Below are positions 61,087 through 64,000 of a stretch of 64,000 nucleotides of DNA, piece by piece; the stretch's first letter is position 1; each line of letters opens with the position of its first letter. Below the pieces are notes generated by a model. That model was not told the origin of the DNA. It saw only the letters and a list, made by a program, of their open reading frames with translations, and did no database searches. The position numbers and the translations under genes were made by a program. Location of the stretch: assembly GCF_029227915.1 (NCBI RefSeq), contig NC_079885.1, forward strand, positions 16,381,001 to 16,445,000. The letters are read 5' to 3'. This stretch comes from Hydractinia symbiolongicarpus. Its lineage: Eukaryota > Cnidaria > Hydrozoa > Anthoathecata > Hydractiniidae.

Positions 61087-64000
61087 AAGTCCTTTTCCTT
61101 GACGCCATGGCTTTAGATCACTCTTAGCTACGTGCACAGACCCCTGTAAGCAGTAATATTGCCGTCGCAGCCAAATAAAGGCCTTAGACGTAAACCACGT
61201 GCTTCCACGCTCCCAGCCAGGCTACCATTGATCTAGTCCTTCGAGTCTCAATGGACTATGACGTCCCAAGTCCTTTTCCTTGGCGCCATGGCTTTAGAAC
61301 AATGTTAACTCCGTGCACAGCCCTCTAAATGCTGTAACATGGCCTTTTGCAGACTAATAATGGCTTTAAACGTAAATACTGTCGTTCCACGTCCCCAGCA
61401 AGGCTACCTATGGTCTAGTGTTCCCAGTCTTAATGGAATGTGACGTCCCAAGTCATTTTCCTTGACGCCATGGCTATAGAACACTATTAACTCCGTGCAC
61501 AGCTCTCTAAAGGCAGTAATATGGCCATTTGCTGCCTAATAAAGGCATTATACGTAAATACCGTCGTTCCAACTGCCTGCGCAGGTTACCATAGGAGTAG
61601 TCCTTCCAGTCTCAATGGACTATAACGTTCCAAGTTCTTTTCCTTGACGCCATGGCTATAGAACACTGTTAACCCTGTGCACAGCCCCCTGTAAGCCGTA
61701 TTATTGCCGTCGCAGCCTAATAAAGGCCTTAGACGTAAACCACGTGCTTTCACGCTCCCGGCCAGGCTACCATTGATCCAGTCCTTCAAGTCTCAATGGA
61801 CTACGACTTGCTAAGTCGTTCTCCTTAGCGTCATGGCTATAGAACACTGTTAACTACGCGCACAGTCCTCTAAAGGCTGTAATATGGCCATTTGCAGCCT
61901 AATAAAGGCGTTATACGTAAATACCGTGATTCCACCACCCTCCGCGGGATACCATTAGTCTAGTCCTTCTAGTCCCAATGGACTACAACGTGCCAAGTCG
62001 TTTTCTTTGGCACTTTGGCGTTAGAAGACCGGCAACTACGAGCACAGTCCTCCAAATCCTGTAACATGGCCTTTTACAGACTAATAAAGGTCTTACACGC
62101 AAATCACGTTCTTCCACGCTCCCAGCCAGGCTACCATTGATCTAGTCCTTCGAGTCTCAATGGACTATGACGTCCCAAGTCCTTTTCCTTGGCGCCATGG
62201 CTTTAGAACAATGTTAACTCCGTGCACAGCCCTCTAAAGGCAGTAATATGGCCATTTGCAGCCTAATAAAGGCCTTACACGTAAATCACGTTCTTCCACG
62301 TCCCAAGCAAGGCTACCAATGGTCTAGTGTTCCCAGTCTTAATGGACTATGACGTCCCAAGTCCTTTTCCTTGGCGCTATGGCTATAGAACACTGTTAAC
62401 TACGTGCACAGCCCCCTAAAGGCAGAAATATGGCCATTTGCAGCCTAATAAAGGCCTTACACGTAAATCACGTTCTTCCACGTCCCCAGCAAGGCTACCA
62501 ATGGCCTATTGTTCCCAGTCTCAATGGACTACAACGTGCCAAGTCCTTTTCCTTGGCGCTATGGCGTTAGAACACTGTTAACTACGTGTACGGCCCTTTG
62601 AACGCTGTAATATGGCCTTTTGCAGACTAATAAAGGCCTTACACGTAAACCACGTGCTTTTACGCTCCCAACCAGGTTACCATTGGTCTAGTGTTCTCAG
62701 TCTCAATGGAATATGACGTCCCAAGTCATTTTCCTTGACGCCATGGCTTTAGTACACTGTTAACTCCGTGCAAAGCCCCCTGTAAGCCGTATTATTGCCG
62801 TCGCAGCCTAATAAAGGCCTTAGACGTAAACCACGTGCTTTCACGCTCCCGGCCAGGCTACCATTGATCCAGTCCTTCAAGTCTCAATGGACTCCGACTT
62901 GCCAAGTCGTTCTCCTTAGCGTCATGGCTATAGAACACTGTTAACTACGCGCACAGCCCTCTAAAGTTAGTAATACGGCCTTTTGCAGCCTAATAAAGCC
63001 TTTACGCGTAAATACCGTGATTCCACCACCCTCCGCGGGATACCATTAGTCTAGTCCTTTCAGTCCCAATGGACTACAACGTGCCAAGCCGTTTTCTTTG
63101 GCACCTTGGCGTTAGAAGACCGGCAACTACGAGCACAGTCCTCCAAATACTGAAACATGGCCTTTTACAGACTAATAAAGGTCTTACACGTAAATCACGT
63201 TCTTCCACGCCCCCAGCAAGGTTACCAATGGTCTAGTGTTCCCAGTCTTAATGGAATATGACGTCTCAAGTCCTTTTCCTTGACGCCATGGCTTTATAAC
63301 ACTCTTAGCTACGTGCACAGCCCCCTGTAAGCCGTATTATTGCCGTCGGAGCCTAATAAAGGCCTTAGACGTAAACCACGTGCTTCCACGCTCCCACCAG
63401 GCTACCCATGATCTAGTCCTTCGAGTCTCAATGGACTATGACGTCCCAAGTCCTTTTCCTTGGCGCCATGGCTTTAGAACACTGTTAACTCCGTGCACAG
63501 TCCTCTAAAGGCTGTAATATGGCCATTTGCAGCCTAATAAAGGCGTTATACGTAAATACCGTCGTACCACCTGCCTGCGCAGGTTACCATAGAAGTAGTC
63601 CTTCCAGTCTCAATGGACTATGACGCCCCAAATCCTTTTCCTTGGTGTAATGGCTTTGGAACAATGTTAACTCCGTGCAAAGCCGTCTAAAGGCTGTAAT
63701 ATGGCAATTTGCAGCCTAATAAAGGCGTTATACAAAAATACCGTCGTTCCAACTGCCTGTGCAGGTTACCATAGGAGTAGTCCTTCCAGTCTCAACAGAC
63801 TATGACGTCCCAAGTCCTTTTCCTTGGCGCCATGGCTATAGAACACTGTTAACTACGTGCACAGCCCTCTAAAGTCAGTAATACGGCGTTTTGCAGCCTA
63901 ATAAAGCCTTTACACGTAAATACCGTGATTTCACCACCCTTCGCGGGATACCATTAGTCTAGTCCTTCCAGTCCCAATGGACTACAACGTGCCAAGTCGT
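61087..64000 (+). repeat. Right outer arm, copy 2 (partial at window edge)
   Basis: Starts: 61087 S, 61268 T, 61450 P, 61632 W, 61813 Q, 61995 R/S, 62177 X, 62359 X, 62541 U, 62723 P/W hybrid, 62904 Q, 63086 R, 63268 S, 63448 P, 63630 P2, 63812 Q, 63994 R (partial). It repeats 57634 onward. The P/W hybrid at 62723 joins 'gtgcaaagccc' of P to 'cctgtaagccg' of W. The array runs off the right end. Confidence 0.9.

Larger units (their letters stand above)
1..64000 (+). repeat. Continuous ~182-bp satellite array filling the window
   Basis: Every stretch aligns to the same monomer. It starts at an 'aagtc' anchor followed by a 'tttcctt' tract. It then carries 'ccatgg', 'gttaac', 'taataaag' and 'cgtaaat' at fixed spacing and ends in a class-specific third. 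Anchors recur every 180-183 bp, with only a few exceptions (51, 152, 178, 185 and 250 bp). All copies lie in the same orientation and no inversion was seen. No unique DNA, transposon or gene interrupts the array, and both edges cut through it. Monomers of about 180 bp in pure arrays are typical of plant and animal centromeric or pericentromeric satellites, so that is the inferred setting. Host and family are not recognised. Confidence 0.98.

Noticed and set aside
1-64000. CRISPR array
   Set aside because: The repeats have no unique spacers. The whole period is related sequence, far longer than a CRISPR repeat-spacer unit.
1-64000. Assignment to a named ~180-bp plant or animal satellite by length
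   Set aside because: Many unrelated families have monomers of this length (for example 182-bp satellites in cucumber and 178-bp in Arabidopsis). Length alone is not evidence, and I could not compare sequences.
1-64000. 5S rRNA or tRNA gene tandem cluster
   Set aside because: No 5S internal control region, tRNA A/B boxes or cloverleaf was recognised. Class-to-class variation across the monomer is too high for a functional RNA array.
1-64000. Hidden undescribed protein-coding or defence system
   Set aside because: No frame longer than 114 codons exists and every base is accounted for by satellite monomers. The novelty here can only lie in repeat organisation.

Overview
The window is one uninterrupted block of tandem satellite DNA. 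From end to end it consists of head-to-tail copies of a monomer of about 182 bp (usually 180-183), all in one orientation. I placed 354 monomers plus a partial one at the right edge by walking the conserved anchor 'aagtc' (usually preceded by 'cc' or 'ct'). I found no gene, RNA gene, transposon, CRISPR array, telomeric repeat or unique sequence. The open reading frames present are short by-products of the repeat: 182 is not a multiple of 3, and no frame continues across monomers. Monomer length, purity and multi-monomer organisation point to a eukaryotic centromeric or heterochromatic array. I do not recognise the family, and nothing identifies the host. One typical monomer counted by hand is 47% G+C and keeps about six CpG sites.

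Monomers fall into recurrent classes. P has a 'cctgcgcagg' palindrome. Q has 'gattccaccaccctccgc'. R has 'agaagaccggcaactac'. S is 181 bp with 'ctgtaagccgtattattg'. V has 'gtgaactatgtgcacag'. U has 'ggccctttgaacgc'. T has 'aataatggctttaaac'. X has 'aaggcagtaatatggcc' with an R/V-like end. W is an S relative with 'cttgctaag' or 'cttgccaag' after it. P2 is a P variant with 'tacaaaaatacc'. The underlying higher-order repeat (HOR) is the hexamer S-V-U-P-Q-R, about 1,091 bp, seen in order eight times. Many monomers are hybrids of two classes, and repeated blocks record unequal exchanges.

Layout. 1-7.3 kb and 57.6-64 kb are related outer arms (24- to 26-monomer offsets, W-Q-R/S-X and S-P-P2-Q-R blocks). 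7.3-20.5 kb is a P-Q-R-S-T-rich region organised around three copies of a 51-bp truncated R monomer, with two internal trimer duplications. 20.5-25.4 and 27.0-43 kb are hexamer-derived, including a near-perfect hexamer pair at 27.1-29.2 kb and trimer duplications at 29.2 and 32.4 kb. Two islands of a clearly diverged six-monomer family sit at 25.4-27.0 and 33.8-35.5 kb. 43-52.4 kb is an eight-monomer HOR (about 1,454 bp) with insertions and deletions. 52.4-55.3 kb is four copies of a 727-bp four-monomer repeat whose private variants alternate A-B-A-B, showing two successive amplification steps. 55.3-57.6 kb is a mixed transition.

There is no gene cooperation to describe. The content is structural DNA, and its interest lies in a readable history of amplification. 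Coordinates were read by eye and should be good to about 1 bp. Class labels are mine.
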